Origin: Pseudovibrio japonicus
GTDB taxonomy: Bacteria; Pseudomonadota; Alphaproteobacteria; Rhizobiales; Stappiaceae
Assembly (NCBI RefSeq): GCF_014651595.1
Contig: NZ_BMXE01000004.1
Span: 372,001 to 436,000 of the forward strand
DNA length: 64,000 bases
Direction: 5' to 3'
In this document: positions 29,023 through 39,058 of the stretch, piece after piece
How the letters are laid out: each line of letters starts with the position of its first letter
How positions within the stretch are numbered: position 1 is the stretch's first letter
Translations under genes and position numbers: made by a program
The notes under the pieces: generated by a model
Seen by the model: the letters and a program-made list of their open reading frames with translations, nothing else
Told to the model about the DNA's origin: nothing
The model's database searches: none

Positions 29023-32000
29023 ACTCAAAGATACGGCGGAACACGCCCGGAGCGATCGCAGAGACCGGATTGACGTGGAACCTTGGATTGTCAAAGTTGC
29101 CATCCAGTTTGTAGGTCACCCCAAACAGCCCTTCATCAGACGAACCGCCGCCAAGAATAAGGCCGACCACCGGAAGTTTCGCAAACAGGTTATTGATTGC
29201 GTAGGCCGGCACAAACGTACCTGTCACATTAAGATTGCGGCTCTTCAGATTGGCGCTACCACTAAAGGTCCCACCAATAATGGCCCCGCTCAACGTTCCC
29301 TTGGAAACATTAATCTCATCGCCACGGCGTGTGAACTGCATCCGCATCTTGTGGAACGAAGCCTCACCGGAACTAACCGCAGCCGAATAAACCTCGTTAT
29401 TGTGGGCTCCGCGAATATCCTCTGGCCTGATTCCTCTCAGCGCTTTAATCGCAGGATCTTCCGTAATGGAGAAGTCTGTGACCGTCAGCTGCCCCTCCCA
29501 ATTGGTGTCAGTAGGCATTTGAATATCCAACTGCCCGGTACCACCCCGCATACGTGGGAAGACGTCCACAAACCGCAAAAACTCGCCAGTGTTGTTCATC
29601 TTGCCTTTCGCAAAGCGATGCTGTCCAGACCCACCAATGGTAAAGCTGAACTGCCCGCGGCTCGACGTTGCACCTGAAACAGTCAGATCAACGGGGCTCC
29701 CGCCGCGCAGTAGGCCATCAACCCGCACATTTTGAGCCTGAACACCTCTAAAGCCGATCAGCCGTGCGATATTCAAAGTAAGCCCAATCGACGCCTGATT
29801 ATTCTTATCCGAAGCCTTGCCATGGTTCGCCCCAAAGGAATCAAAGAGGGCACGTCCGTCAAACCGTTCAGCATCCATAACAACATTGTAGCCACCGCCA
29901 GAACGCGGGCGGACAGTCATCTTGGCCTTATCATTAGGACGCAGGTTAAACGAGGAGAAGTCGGCCAGTGTCAGATTACCGGCCCCATCAATCTTCAGAT
30001 TGCCCCGCACCTCAACGCCTTCTGCAAGGAAGGAAAAGTTATGAAGCGTCTTGGAATTACCGGATTCTGTCAGGCGGAACCGGGCAATCGCTTGTACACC
30101 CGGTGCTTTGCGCCAGCCCACTTCTGGAACATTAATTGTCGCTTTCGACAGGTCCAGCTCAAATGTCTTCGCACCGCTGAGATCTTCATAATTGACCTTC
30201 ACAGCGCCCGTTACATAGTCTTGAAGATCAACGCCGTATTCTTTCAGATCCTTGGCATCAGCGACAAACGTCACGTCCTGCCTGTCATCGGCACCGCTTC
30301 CATCGCGACTGGCGCTAAAATCAATCTCGGACACAAAGCCATTCAGCTTGCCCTTACCTGAGACCAGCGTTTGTTCGTTATCAGCCTGAACAATCAGGTC
30401 TGCATTTTCGATTATCTGCCCGGAGATCTTCGCCGTACTGGTAAAATCCTTCAGGTCCAGACTGGCACGCCACTCAACATCGTTTACCGAGACTTGCCTG
30501 GTAAGTGGGAACGCGGCTTCTGCCCGAACTTCCCCCGTGCCGGTAAGATCAGCCGGCACCACACTAAAGCCATCCAGCGCGTTAATTGGTTCAGAATCAG
30601 CAAGCACAGCCAGATCATCAGCATTCCCCTGCACCCGCACCGACAATTCGGCAGTCTGGATACCAGGGCCAGCAATCCGTTGGACCCCAAACTGAACTTC
30701 CGGGATTTTCACGATATTACCGTCTTGCATACGGAAGTGGCCATCATGTCCGGTGATGGAGAAATTCTCATTCTCGATCTTGCCCGTGCCGGTAATATCC
30801 CGTGCCACCGGTAAAGAGTTCAGCGCCTTGACCGACCCGTCAATAACGTCAAACGATGCGGTAAGGCCATTGCCCTGCCACGCAGGTGTGCTGCGATCTC
30901 CGTCAAAGGCTGCCGGGCCAAGCGCCATATCCAACGAGATGTTATCAGCGCGGCCGGTTCCGATCTGATTAATCAGCCAGGTACGAACCCTTGGAGCAGT
31001 AATCGTCGGCCAGACTTGCAGCACTTCTCCAAAACTCAGGCTTGGGCTGAAAACTGAAAGCGCAAGCGACGGCCCTGGCTTGCCATAGTAAAACGAGCCA
31101 GCCAGATTGATGTCAGCATCAAGACCAACGGCACGCGCACGTTCAATAGAGATCAGCGAGTTTGTCGGATCAAACGTACCCAATGCATAGGCATCCGGGA
31201 ACACCAGTGGCGGTGACTTAACATCATCCGGCGCTACCACGATTTCTCGCGAACCAAGCGTATAGTTCCACTCCGCACCTTCTGTGACCGGTGGCTGCAA
31301 AACACCGCCAAAGACGATACGGGTGTCCTTGCGGCGCAAATGAGAGCGCCCGATAACAATATCTGGGTTGTCACGCTGCAAACTGAGTGCCAGAAACGCT
31401 TCGTCGATTGTAACCGAGTTATCTGGCGCAGTCCGGATGAAGATGGGCGTGGTACGAACGTTCATGTCCGCTTTGACGAATTCACCTGTCGGCCAGAGCT
31501 CCGCATTTGCTTCAAAAGACAAACGCGTATTCGCCAGCTTGTTATCCTGCGCAAAGCTATGTGTTGGCAGCAAATCCCTCAAAGAGGCATCGTTCAACGT
31601 GACCGAAATGTTTCGCGTCCCGGTTTCCGGTGTCACAGTGCGCTTCAGATCCCAGGACCAATCCCCCTCACTGCCCACGATCTTCGCGTTAACGGCAAAG
31701 GACAGGTCATCAAGCAGCACAGCATTGGCATCAATACCGTCGGCAACAAACTCTTCGCTCGGTGTATTGATCACCAACCGGCCATATTCAATATTGACCG
31801 TCTCAAGATGCCAGCGTTTCAGCTCTTCAACCGCAATCACACTGAACTTGTCGATTGCCACAACGCGGTTTTGAACCCGTGGCAAAGGCTCGGAGCCACC
31901 AGCAAGCTTAATCGTCGCTGATGGGCGTTCAAGTGCAACGCTGGTCACTTCCAGGTTTCCGGTCAAAAGGCCGAAGAGATTCACCCCCACTTCGGCATGC

Positions 32001-32326
32001 GGAAGCAACACGGTCGCAGAAGTGCGCCCGTTGACACGGACCAGTGAATCCTCAAGGATTATGCTGCTTCCATTTTCACCAAACAGGTCGAATTGCGCGC
32101 GGCCAACTGTTACGTTGAGCGCTTGACTTTCAAATTGCCTGATTGCCCAATCCACTACATAAGGGATTGCAATCGGGCCACTCGCCAGCCGATAACCACC
32201 AAAAATGAAGATCAGGGCCAGAAAAACGCCTACAAGACCCCATATTACGCGGCGCTTAAAACGACGCGTAACAGAAGAGCTTTTAAGCTCTCTAGAATTT
32301 CCAACGTCGACGGCCAGATTCCTCAT
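29015..32326 (-). CDS. Large AsmA/YhdP-like envelope protein (DUF3971 / AsmA-like C-terminal region)
   Basis: An 1103-residue protein with a short cytoplasmic tail, one membrane helix (about residues 28-50, IWGLVGVFLALIFIFGGYRL) and a very long periplasmic beta-rich region. The start VVDWAIRQFESQALNVTVGRAQFDL and end (DFSITEDPAIKALRGI, FHKMRMQFTRRGDEI, GLILGG) resemble the YhdP/AsmA-like proteins proposed to bridge inner and outer membranes for phospholipid transport. No catalytic motif is evident. The start has only a weak GG-rich site, so the true N-terminus could be slightly shorter. It is placed divergently from bcp, about 150 bases apart. Confidence 0.88.
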   Translation of the reverse strand: MRNLAVDVGNSRELKSSSVTRRFKRRVIWGLVGVFLALIFIFGGYRLASGPIAIPYVVDWAIRQFESQALNVTVGRAQFDLFGENGSSIILEDSLVRVNGRTSATVLLPHAEVGVNLFGLLTGNLEVTSVALERPSATIKLAGGSEPLPRVQNRVVAIDKFSVIAVEELKRWHLETVNIEYGRLVINTPSEEFVADGIDANAVLLDDLSFAVNAKIVGSEGDWSWDLKRTVTPETGTRNISVTLNDASLRDLLPTHSFAQDNKLANTRLSFEANAELWPTGEFVKADMNVRTTPIFIRTAPDNSVTIDEAFLALSLQRDNPDIVIGRSHLRRKDTRIVFGGVLQPPVTEGAEWNYTLGSREIVVAPDDVKSPPLVFPDAYALGTFDPTNSLISIERARAVGLDADINLAGSFYYGKPGPSLALSVFSPSLSFGEVLQVWPTITAPRVRTWLINQIGTGRADNISLDMALGPAAFDGDRSTPAWQGNGLTASFDVIDGSVKALNSLPVARDITGTGKIENENFSITGHDGHFRMQDGNIVKIPEVQFGVQRIAGPGIQTAELSVRVQGNADDLAVLADSEPINALDGFSVVPADLTGTGEVRAEAAFPLTRQVSVNDVEWRASLDLKDFTSTAKISGQIIENADLIVQADNEQTLVSGKGKLNGFVSEIDFSASRDGSGADDRQDVTFVADAKDLKEYGVDLQDYVTGAVKVNYEDLSGAKTFELDLSKATINVPEVGWRKAPGVQAIARFRLTESGNSKTLHNFSFLAEGVEVRGNLKIDGAGNLTLADFSSFNLRPNDKAKMTVRPRSGGGYNVVMDAERFDGRALFDSFGANHGKASDKNNQASIGLTLNIARLIGFRGVQAQNVRVDGLLRGGSPVDLTVSGATSSRGQFSFTIGGSGQHRFAKGKMNNTGEFLRFVDVFPRMRGGTGQLDIQMPTDTNWEGQLTVTDFSITEDPAIKALRGIRPEDIRGAHNNEVYSAAVSSGEASFHKMRMQFTRRGDEINVSKGTLSGAIIGGTFSGSANLKSRNLNVTGTFVPAYAINNLFAKLPVVGLILGGGSSDEGLFGVTYKLDGNFDNPRFHVNPVSAIAPGVFRRIFEFR

Positions 32327-32480
32327 CCCTGTCTTAGTGGTACGTTCGAGTTTGCCCGAATCATAACCTGCGCTAGCATTGCGTGATCAAAGGTGCTCCG
32401 CAAGATAAATTGCTTTATTGCACCATACACAAAAAAGTACCGTCCCGAGAGACCAACTGGCACCCCAGGAGCAAAAAAGA

Positions 32481-32978
32481 ATGCCTGACACGAAAGATGC
32501 AACACCGTCCGTACAGCTGGAAGGCATGCCCGCACCGGATTTCACCCTACCCACAGATTCTCAAGAACAATTCACCCTATCAGGACAAATTGGTCGGTTG
32601 GTAGTCGTTTATTTTTATCCAAAAGATGACACGCCCGGTTGCACCAAAGAGGCGATTGCCTTTACCGAACACGCAGCTGAGTTCCAAAAGCACGATGCTG
32701 TTATCATCGGCATTTCTCCCGATACACCATCAAAGCATGACAAGTTTAAGGCAAAACACGGTCTTACTGTCACACTCGGCTCAGATACCGAAAAAGAAGT
32801 GTGCAACGCCTATGGTGTCTGGGTAGAAAAAAACATGTACGGAAAGAAGTACATGGGCGTTGAACGCTCTACATTTCTCATTGATAAGACTGGTAAGATT
32901 GCCAAGATCTGGCGCAAGGTCCGCGTTCCCGGCCACGTCGAAAAGGTCTTGGAAGAACTAAAAGGTCTGAGCCAGTAA
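32481..32978 (+). CDS. bcp: Thioredoxin-dependent thiol peroxidase (Bcp/PrxQ family)
   Basis: A 165-residue peroxiredoxin that reduces hydroperoxides. The peroxidatic cysteine is Cys54 in YPKDDTPGCTKEA. The resolving cysteine found five residues later in E. coli Bcp is replaced by Ile59, and the only other cysteine is Cys108. The enzyme is therefore either 1-Cys or uses a different resolving partner. The ATG at 32481 (AGGAG upstream) is chosen over the longer frame at 32418. The following ferritin-like gene starts three bases after the stop, so the two form an operon with an oxidative-stress flavour. Confidence 0.95.
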   Translation: MPDTKDATPSVQLEGMPAPDFTLPTDSQEQFTLSGQIGRLVVVYFYPKDDTPGCTKEAIAFTEHAAEFQKHDAVIIGISPDTPSKHDKFKAKHGLTVTLGSDTEKEVCNAYGVWVEKNMYGKKYMGVERSTFLIDKTGKIAKIWRKVRVPGHVEKVLEELKGLSQ

Positions 32979-32981
32979 GAA

Positions 32982-33866
32982 ATGCTAAAAATACCGGGCA
33001 ACAACGAAGCAGATGCGTTTGCAGGACAAGCGCATCTGTCTCTCCCTGAAAAAACCAGTGTAAAGTCTCTAAGGGATGGCGCCCGCCAGATCCTGGAAAC
33101 ACCTGATCTGGAGTTAAAAGTAGCGCTTGCATACTACGTTGCAAATCAATGGTTTAAAGGCGCACTCTCTATCTCACGTGGTACAGGCGAAAAGCCCATG
33201 CCAGACCGCCCGGGTCGCCCGGCAAAACCGGAGTTACTACCACCACGAGATATGCCGAAGCGCGCTGTTGGCGGTAAGAATGGCAAGGTCGCGTTGCTCC
33301 ACTCGCTGGCGCATATCGAGCTCAACGCCATTGATCTTACATGGGACCTGATTGGCCGCTTCACCCACGTGCCCATGCCCCGCTCCTATTACGATGACTT
33401 TGTGCGTGTCGGTCTGGAAGAGGCAAAGCACTTCACCCTTATTCAGGAAAGGCTCGCCCGGCTCGATCATTCCTACGGTGACCTGCCCGCCCATGACGGC
33501 CTCTGGCAGGCAGCTCAGTCAACAGGCAAGGACCTGATGGCTCGTCTTGCCATCATCCCATTGGTGCTTGAAGCTCGCGGCCTCGACATCACCCCGTCCA
33601 TGATTGAGAAAGCAAACGCGACAGGAGATGAGGAAACAGCCAGCGTCCTGCATGTCATTTACCATGATGAGAAAGGCCATGTCGCCTACGGTGCAAAATG
33701 GTTCCGTTTCATGTGTGACCGGCACCGTGCTCGTCCTGAACCAAGCTTCCAGCAGCTTGTAAAAAAGCATTTCAAAGGGCCACTAAAACCCCCGTTTAAT
33801 GACAGGGCAAGATCAGAGGCAGGCCTGACTCCGGGCTTCTATCGTCCGCTCATCAAGCTCACCTAA
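32982..33866 (+). CDS. DUF455 family ferritin-like protein
   Basis: A 294-residue protein of the DUF455 family, predicted to be a four-helix diiron-type fold. Candidate metal ligands occur as Glu/His pairs in AHIELNAIDL, LEEAKHF, LEARGLD and DEKGHVAYG, spaced as in ferritin-like proteins. No reaction is established for the family that I can state with certainty. It follows bcp by three bases, which ties it to peroxide handling by context. The Pro/Arg-rich loop around residues 70-90 (DRPGRPAKPELLPPR) is typical of this family. Confidence 0.9.
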   Translation: MLKIPGNNEADAFAGQAHLSLPEKTSVKSLRDGARQILETPDLELKVALAYYVANQWFKGALSISRGTGEKPMPDRPGRPAKPELLPPRDMPKRAVGGKNGKVALLHSLAHIELNAIDLTWDLIGRFTHVPMPRSYYDDFVRVGLEEAKHFTLIQERLARLDHSYGDLPAHDGLWQAAQSTGKDLMARLAIIPLVLEARGLDITPSMIEKANATGDEETASVLHVIYHDEKGHVAYGAKWFRFMCDRHRARPEPSFQQLVKKHFKGPLKPPFNDRARSEAGLTPGFYRPLIKLT

Positions 33867-33960
33867 GGATACACTGCAGTTAGAATTTATTAACTATAAC
33901 AAACTTTAATTGAATTTAATGAAATCTTTCTAGCGGGCAAACTGAGCAAGTGGTCATCCA

Positions 33961-35253
33961 ATGAACATTTCTAGCTGCAGTGAGTTTCTGAGTAGTTACA
34001 AGCAATTGAAGTTGGGCAAGCCTATCCGGTTTGCGCGCATCACATCACAGCTGCGCGCAGTTCCGCCCATTGCCTATTGGGTATCTGGTTTGGTGGTTAC
34101 CGCACTCGTATCGGCAGTATTAGCTAGCAGTTTTCAGCAATCACTTAACGAGATGCGACTGAGCTCCACATTATCCCGAGAAAGGGCGCTTCGGGAAAAC
34201 TACGAGAGTGAAATCCGGAACCTGAAACTCCAACTCGGAGAATTACGCGGTCGGCTGGATCAGGATACCTCGGAGCTGAATGCCACCAGCAGCAGACAGC
34301 AAGAACTGCTGGAACAGCAATTCCAGGAAATCGAGGCTTTGGTAGCACTGGCTGAGCAGTCAAATCTGCTCCTGTCAGCCATTCCCCCCTCACCAAAGCG
34401 AAAGCCATTGAGGCGCGGAGCTGAAGCGGTATCCGCAAACAGCCTGTCATACGCGCCGCAACTCATCAATGCAGCACCGCTGGATTTTCTTACGACGCTC
34501 TCGGGTAAGCCCAATAGCACGGTTCAACCGGAAGTAACTAGAGCTCGGGATCCTGCGATTTCAAAGCAGGAGCAAGGCCGCCTCCTGCTCATCGCATACA
34601 CGCAGGCCGCATTGGATGACGTCAAACGCACGCTGACCCTGCTCAAAAAGGCAGGTGTCTCACATCCAGCCTTGCTTACTCAAAACTCATCCGCCGGCGG
34701 TATCTATCAGGATATTGGATCCGCAGATCTGGGCACCAGCATAGTTGCAGCGCGCCGGATGATTGAACAGCGCCTCCAACTGAACGCGAAAGTTAACGCC
34801 CTCCCCTTCGGGCGCCCCCTCTCCAGCTTCAACGTATCAAGCTCATTTGGCCCAAGAACGGACCCATTCCTCGGCGAAACCGCAATGCACACCGGCCTTG
34901 ATTTCAGGGCCAGTCGAGGAACACCGATAAAAGCAACCGGGTCCGGCATCGTGGCCCTTTCAAGGTACAACGGCGGCTACGGCCTTTCCGTGGAGATTCT
35001 CCACGACAACGGCTTAGTAACCCGCTACGCCCACATGAAAAAGCTGCTCGTCAGCCAAGGGCAGCGTGTAAACATTGGTGACATCATCGGCACAGTTGGC
35101 AACACAGGACGCTCAACTGGCCCCCACCTCCACTACGAAGTGCGCCTCAACGGCAAGCCAGTCAATCCAATGCATTTCATTCGCACCGGTGACAGGCTTG
35201 CTGCCATCTTCAAGCGCAAACAGAAAACCAAAATCGCTCTCAATCTTCCATGA
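33961..35253 (+). CDS. Membrane-anchored M23 family metallopeptidase (LytM-type)
   Basis: A 430-residue cell-envelope protein. A membrane helix lies at about residues 40-58. A coiled coil follows (about residues 60-125, rich in Glu, Arg, Leu and Gln). A C-terminal LytM domain spans about residues 290-410. The zinc ligands are in HTGLDFRA (His and Asp) and the HLHYEV motif, so it should be an active endopeptidase rather than an EnvC-like activator. It probably trims peptidoglycan cross-links during growth or division. The neighbours prfB, PBP1A and amiC lie just beyond a two-way terminator. Confidence 0.93.
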   Translation: MNISSCSEFLSSYKQLKLGKPIRFARITSQLRAVPPIAYWVSGLVVTALVSAVLASSFQQSLNEMRLSSTLSRERALRENYESEIRNLKLQLGELRGRLDQDTSELNATSSRQQELLEQQFQEIEALVALAEQSNLLLSAIPPSPKRKPLRRGAEAVSANSLSYAPQLINAAPLDFLTTLSGKPNSTVQPEVTRARDPAISKQEQGRLLLIAYTQAALDDVKRTLTLLKKAGVSHPALLTQNSSAGGIYQDIGSADLGTSIVAARRMIEQRLQLNAKVNALPFGRPLSSFNVSSSFGPRTDPFLGETAMHTGLDFRASRGTPIKATGSGIVALSRYNGGYGLSVEILHDNGLVTRYAHMKKLLVSQGQRVNIGDIIGTVGNTGRSTGPHLHYEVRLNGKPVNPMHFIRTGDRLAAIFKRKQKTKIALNLP

Positions 35254-35268
35254 GCCTCTTAAGACAAC

Positions 35269-35302
35269 AAAAAGCCCCGAAACTCAGTTCCGGGGCTTTT
35301 TC
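35269..35302. terminator. Two-way intrinsic terminator between the M23 gene and prfB
   Basis: AAAAAGCCCCG.AACT and its complement form a GC-rich stem flanked by A- and T-runs between two convergent genes, serving both. Confidence 0.9.
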
Positions 35303-35325
35303 AATTTCATTTCGCAAGTTCTGAG

Positions 35326-36457
35326 TTAGTCCAGATCTTCGACTGCAGCAGGTGCATTGCCAAAGGCGCGGTGCGCCAGTGTCGCTTCCATGAACTTATC
35401 CAGATCGCCATCCAGAACGTCAGAAGGTGCTGTGCTTTCCACACCGGTGCGCAGATCCTTTACCAGCTGGTACGGTTGCAGAACGTAAGAGCGGATCTGA
35501 TGGCCCCAACCGATGTCGGTTTTAGACGCAGCATCCTTACTCGCCTGCTCTTCACGACGCTGCAATTCAGCCTCATAGAGACGCGCGCGCAGCATATCCC
35601 ACGCAGTTGCGCGGTTCTTGTGCTGTGAACGTTCGCTCTGACACTGAACCACAATACCGGTCGGATTATGCGTGATGCGCACAGCAGAGTCAGTGGTGTT
35701 CACGTGCTGACCACCGGCACCAGAAGCGCGGTAGGTATCAATACGGCAATCGCTTTCGTTCACCTCAATATTGATGCTGTCATCAATAACCGGATAAACC
35801 CAGACAGACGCAAAGGACGTGTGCCGGCGCGCATTGGAATCGTAAGGCGAAATACGAACCAGACGATGAACACCGGCTTCGGTCTTCATCCAACCGTAGG
35901 CATTCTCACCCTTAACCAGCAAAGTCGCAGATTTAATACCCGCTTCTTCACCGTCATTGTATTCCATCAGCTCGACCTTATAGCCGTGCTGCTCACCCCA
36001 ACGACGATACATACGCAGCAACATACTGGCCCAGTCCTGACTTTCAGTACCGCCGGCACCGGAGTTGATCTCGATGTACGTATCATTTCCGTCGGCTTCA
36101 CCAGAAAGCAAAGATTGCAGCTGCAGCTTGTTGACCTGCTCCAGCATGGCCTTCAAAGCAGTCTCAGCCTCGTCAACGACAGACTGATCCTCTTCCATCT
36201 CGCCCATCTCAATCAGTTCCTGATTGTCGGCAAGATCCTGCTCAAGCTTGCGAACACCGCCAATGCTGTCATCCAACTGCTGGCGCTCACGCATCAGTTT
36301 CTGAGCATTCGTCGGGTCATTCCAAAGATCCGGGTCTTCAGAAAGCGCGTTGAGTTCATCTAGACGGACAAGTGCAGTGTCCCAGTCAAAGATGCCTCCT
36401 CAGCAGGCTTATGGCCTGCTTGATTTCGTCGACGATGGCCTCCATTTCGGCGCGCAT
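35326..36457 (-). CDS. prfB: Peptide chain release factor 2, with programmed +1 frameshift
   Basis: RF2 ends translation at UGA and UAA. The gene is in two frames. The first 23 codons start at the ATG 36457 (GAGG six bases upstream) and read [11 protein letters not shown] onward to Leu23 (CTT, 36391-36389), then an in-frame TGA at 36388-36386. Skipping one T and reading GAC at 36387 continues for 353 codons, giving about 376 residues. AGGAGG sits exactly three bases before CTT-TGA-C, the classic RF2 autoregulatory slip site. The body carries the stop-codon SPF-type region and the GGQ motif (GAGGQHVN). A gene caller that starts at 36294 would lose the N-terminus. Confidence 0.96.
36385..36400 (-). 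promoter_or_regulatory. Programmed frameshift signal of prfB
   Basis: AGGAGG (36400-36395), a three-base spacer CAT, and CTTTGAC (36391-36385) match the architecture of the E. coli RF2 signal, with a Shine-Dalgarno-like stimulator. Low RF2 lets the ribosome slip and make more RF2. Confidence 0.93.
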
Positions 36458-36566
36458 CGGATACCTCACTTTTTTGAAAAACAATCATGCAGTTAATACT
36501 ACTGCCTTGGGTGCGAACATAGTCGCAGCAATTCATTTCCGCAATCAGGCAGACCACAGAAACTGT

Positions 36567-36597
36567 GGGCTGGCCACGCAGTTAACGTGGCCAGCCC
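36567..36597 (-). other. Strong hairpin between the PBP1A gene and prfB
   Basis: GGGCTGGCCACG pairs perfectly with CGTGGCCAGCCC (12 pairs, seven-base loop), 11 bases past the PBP1A stop. There is no T-tract, so it is not a classical terminator. It may protect the mRNA end or pause polymerase before prfB. Confidence 0.6.
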
Positions 36598-36607
36598 GCA
36601 ATGTGTT

Positions 36608-39058
36608 TTAGTAAAGTCCGCCAGTACCGGTCATAACCGCTTCTCCAGCTTCAGGAGAAAGATTCTGTCGGATCCCGATCTCGTCCTGGAACCCGATGAC
36701 AGAATAGCTGTCAGGTGGCGATGTGCCAGGCTTGAAGGATTCCAGAATGGTTCCTGGATCCCCGGCATTCGCCCGCAAGCCCGTACGACGGTTGATGGAC
36801 ACCAAGCTCAGGCCATTTGGAACACGGAACTCCAGAGGAGGAGTATCCTCTAATGCGTCCTCCATGAAGGAGGTGAAGATCGGCGCAGCAACCACGCCGC
36901 CCGTCGCACCACGGCCCATTTTGCGGGGCGTATCGAACCCAACAAACACTCCAACAGTCAGCTCCGGCGTAAAGCCAACGAACCATGCATCGCGCTCATC
37001 ATTCGTGGTACCGGTTTTACCGGCAACAGGACGACCAACCGCTTTAACGCTCGTCGCGGTACCGCGCTGGACCACACCCTCCATCATAGAGGTGACCTGA
37101 TAGGCAGTCATCGGATCCAGCACCTGGTCACGTGTATCGATCAACTGAGGCTCGGCCTGATGATCCCAGTATTCTCCGGAACAATCGGTGCAAACCAGCT
37201 GGTCGTTCTGATAGATGGTCTCACCATACCGGTTTTGAATGCGGTCAATCAGGGTCGGCTTCACACGTCGCCCACCATTGGCAATCATGGAGTAAGCCGC
37301 AGTCATGCGCATAACGGTGGTTTCGCCAGCACCGAGGGACATGGACAGTACTGGCATCATATTGTCATCGATGCCAAAGCTACGCGCATACTCGGCGACC
37401 AAATCCATGCCCATATCCTGAGCAAGACGAACCGTCATCACGTTACGGGAAAGCTCAATACCTGTGCGCAAGGTGGAAGGCCCATAGAACTTGCCGCCGT
37501 AGTTTTGCGGTTTCCATGTGTCCAGCCCCGGCCCCTGCTCGATCTCAACCGGCGCATCCAGCACCACAGAGGATGGCGTATAACCATTATCCAGTGCTGC
37601 TGCATAAACGAACGGTTTGAAAACGGAACCCGGCTGACGCCATGCCTGCGTTGCGCGGTTGAACTGGCTGTCTGCAAAGCTAAATCCGCCAACAAGTGCC
37701 AGAACACGGCCCGTATGTGGATCCATTGCCACAAGCGCACCGGAAACTTCCGGAACCTGACGCAGCACATACTTGCCGGTCGGCATCCGCTGAACGTAAA
37801 TCACATCGCCCGGTGTCAGAACTTCCTGCACATTGCGCGGAGCACGGCCATCAACGCGGGCCCACTTCATATCGCTCAGGTCCAGATCAGCTCGCACGCG
37901 CTCAGTCGACAGCTTCCGGTTCGCCAACTTTTCTGGACGAAGGCCGACAACAGCTTTCTGATTGCTCACGGAAAGAACAACTGCACTCGTCCACTCGGGT
38001 ACATCATTCAGCGTTTTAACCTTGTCGAGCGCCGCACCCCAGTCATCGGAGGAGATTTCAATCGTGCTGATCGGGCCGCGCCATTTGCCGCGCTGGTGAT
38101 CAAAGTTGACCAAACCATCACGCAGAGCCTTACGCGCCTTCAACTGCATGTCCGGGTCAAGCGAGGTCCGAACGGACAGACCATCTTCGTACAGCTTCTC
38201 TTCGCCGTATTGAGAGGCAAGTTGCCGACGTACCGCTTCTGAGAAGTACTCAGAGCCTCTCACAAGGTTTCCGGTTGGGCGCAGCTTCACTGTCAGTGGC
38301 TTGGCTTTTGCTTCAATGCCTTCCTGAACGGATGCGTATCCATTTTCAACCATCCGGTCGATAACCCAGTTACGACGCTCAATAGCACGGTCCCGGTAAC
38401 GGTATGGGTGATAGTTCGAAGGTCCCTTAGGAACAGCAGCAAGATAAGCAATTTCTTCCAGCTCAAGCTCATGAACGGATTTATCAAAGAGGATCAGGGA
38501 AGCAGCTCCAACGCCATACGCTCCCACACCCAGATAAATTTCGTTCAGATACAACTCAAGAATTTCATCCTTGGTGTAAGCCTGCTCAATACGCAAAGCT
38601 AGCAGCGCTTCCTTGATCTTGCGTTCGTACTTCTGCTCGCTGGTAAGAAGGAAGTTCTTTGCAACCTGCTGGGTAATCGTGGACGCACCAACAAGACGGC
38701 GCCCGGAACCACTGTTGCGCAGGTTCGTAATCAGCGCACGGCCAATGCCCCACGGGTCAAGGCCAATGTGGTCATAGAAGTTCTTGTCTTCAGCAGACAG
38801 GAAGGCTTGCTTGACGCGATCCGGAATAGCCTGGATCGGAATAAACAAACGCCGCTCACGCGCGAACTCATACATAAGATGGCCATCAGCAGCATGCACG
38901 CGGGTCATCACTGGAGGCTCGTAGTCCTTCAGTGCGGTATAATCCGGCAGATCCTTGGTTATGTCATTGAGATAAATCCACAGTCCGGCAGCTACGACTA
39001 GCCCCAGAACAACTGAAATCCCAAAGAGATATCCAATGAACTTCAATAATAATCTCAT
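36608..39058 (-). CDS. mrcA: Penicillin-binding protein 1A (bifunctional peptidoglycan synthase)
   Basis: An 816-residue class A PBP anchored by an N-terminal helix (about residues 8-30). The glycosyltransferase domain has Glu90 in AEDKNFYDH and the GASTITQQVAKN motif. The transpeptidase domain has Ser478 in SVFK, SRN at 537-539 and KTGTT from Lys681. An OB-like insert typical of PBP1A lies between them. It lengthens glycan strands and cross-links them. It sits between prfB and amiC on the same strand, so cell-wall synthesis and cleavage genes are adjacent. Confidence 0.97.
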   Translation of the reverse strand: MRLLLKFIGYLFGISVVLGLVVAAGLWIYLNDITKDLPDYTALKDYEPPVMTRVHAADGHLMYEFARERRLFIPIQAIPDRVKQAFLSAEDKNFYDHIGLDPWGIGRALITNLRNSGSGRRLVGASTITQQVAKNFLLTSEQKYERKIKEALLALRIEQAYTKDEILELYLNEIYLGVGAYGVGAASLILFDKSVHELELEEIAYLAAVPKGPSNYHPYRYRDRAIERRNWVIDRMVENGYASVQEGIEAKAKPLTVKLRPTGNLVRGSEYFSEAVRRQLASQYGEEKLYEDGLSVRTSLDPDMQLKARKALRDGLVNFDHQRGKWRGPISTIEISSDDWGAALDKVKTLNDVPEWTSAVVLSVSNQKAVVGLRPEKLANRKLSTERVRADLDLSDMKWARVDGRAPRNVQEVLTPGDVIYVQRMPTGKYVLRQVPEVSGALVAMDPHTGRVLALVGGFSFADSQFNRATQAWRQPGSVFKPFVYAAALDNGYTPSSVVLDAPVEIEQGPGLDTWKPQNYGGKFYGPSTLRTGIELSRNVMTVRLAQDMGMDLVAEYARSFGIDDNMMPVLSMSLGAGETTVMRMTAAYSMIANGGRRVKPTLIDRIQNRYGETIYQNDQLVCTDCSGEYWDHQAEPQLIDTRDQVLDPMTAYQVTSMMEGVVQRGTATSVKAVGRPVAGKTGTTNDERDAWFVGFTPELTVGVFVGFDTPRKMGRGATGGVVAAPIFTSFMEDALEDTPPLEFRVPNGLSLVSINRRTGLRANAGDPGTILESFKPGTSPPDSYSVIGFQDEIGIRQNLSPEAGEAVMTGTGGLY

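Noticed and set aside
33885-33935. CtrA-like boxes upstream of the M23 peptidase gene
   Set aside because: Several TTAA words occur, but the spacings are 6 or 12 bases, not 7, so they look like chance in AT-rich sequence.
36360-36557. A separate 65-codon gene upstream of prfB
   Set aside because: Its in-frame overlap with the RF2 N-terminus is explained by the +1 frameshift of prfB, and its own frame has no family or ribosome site.
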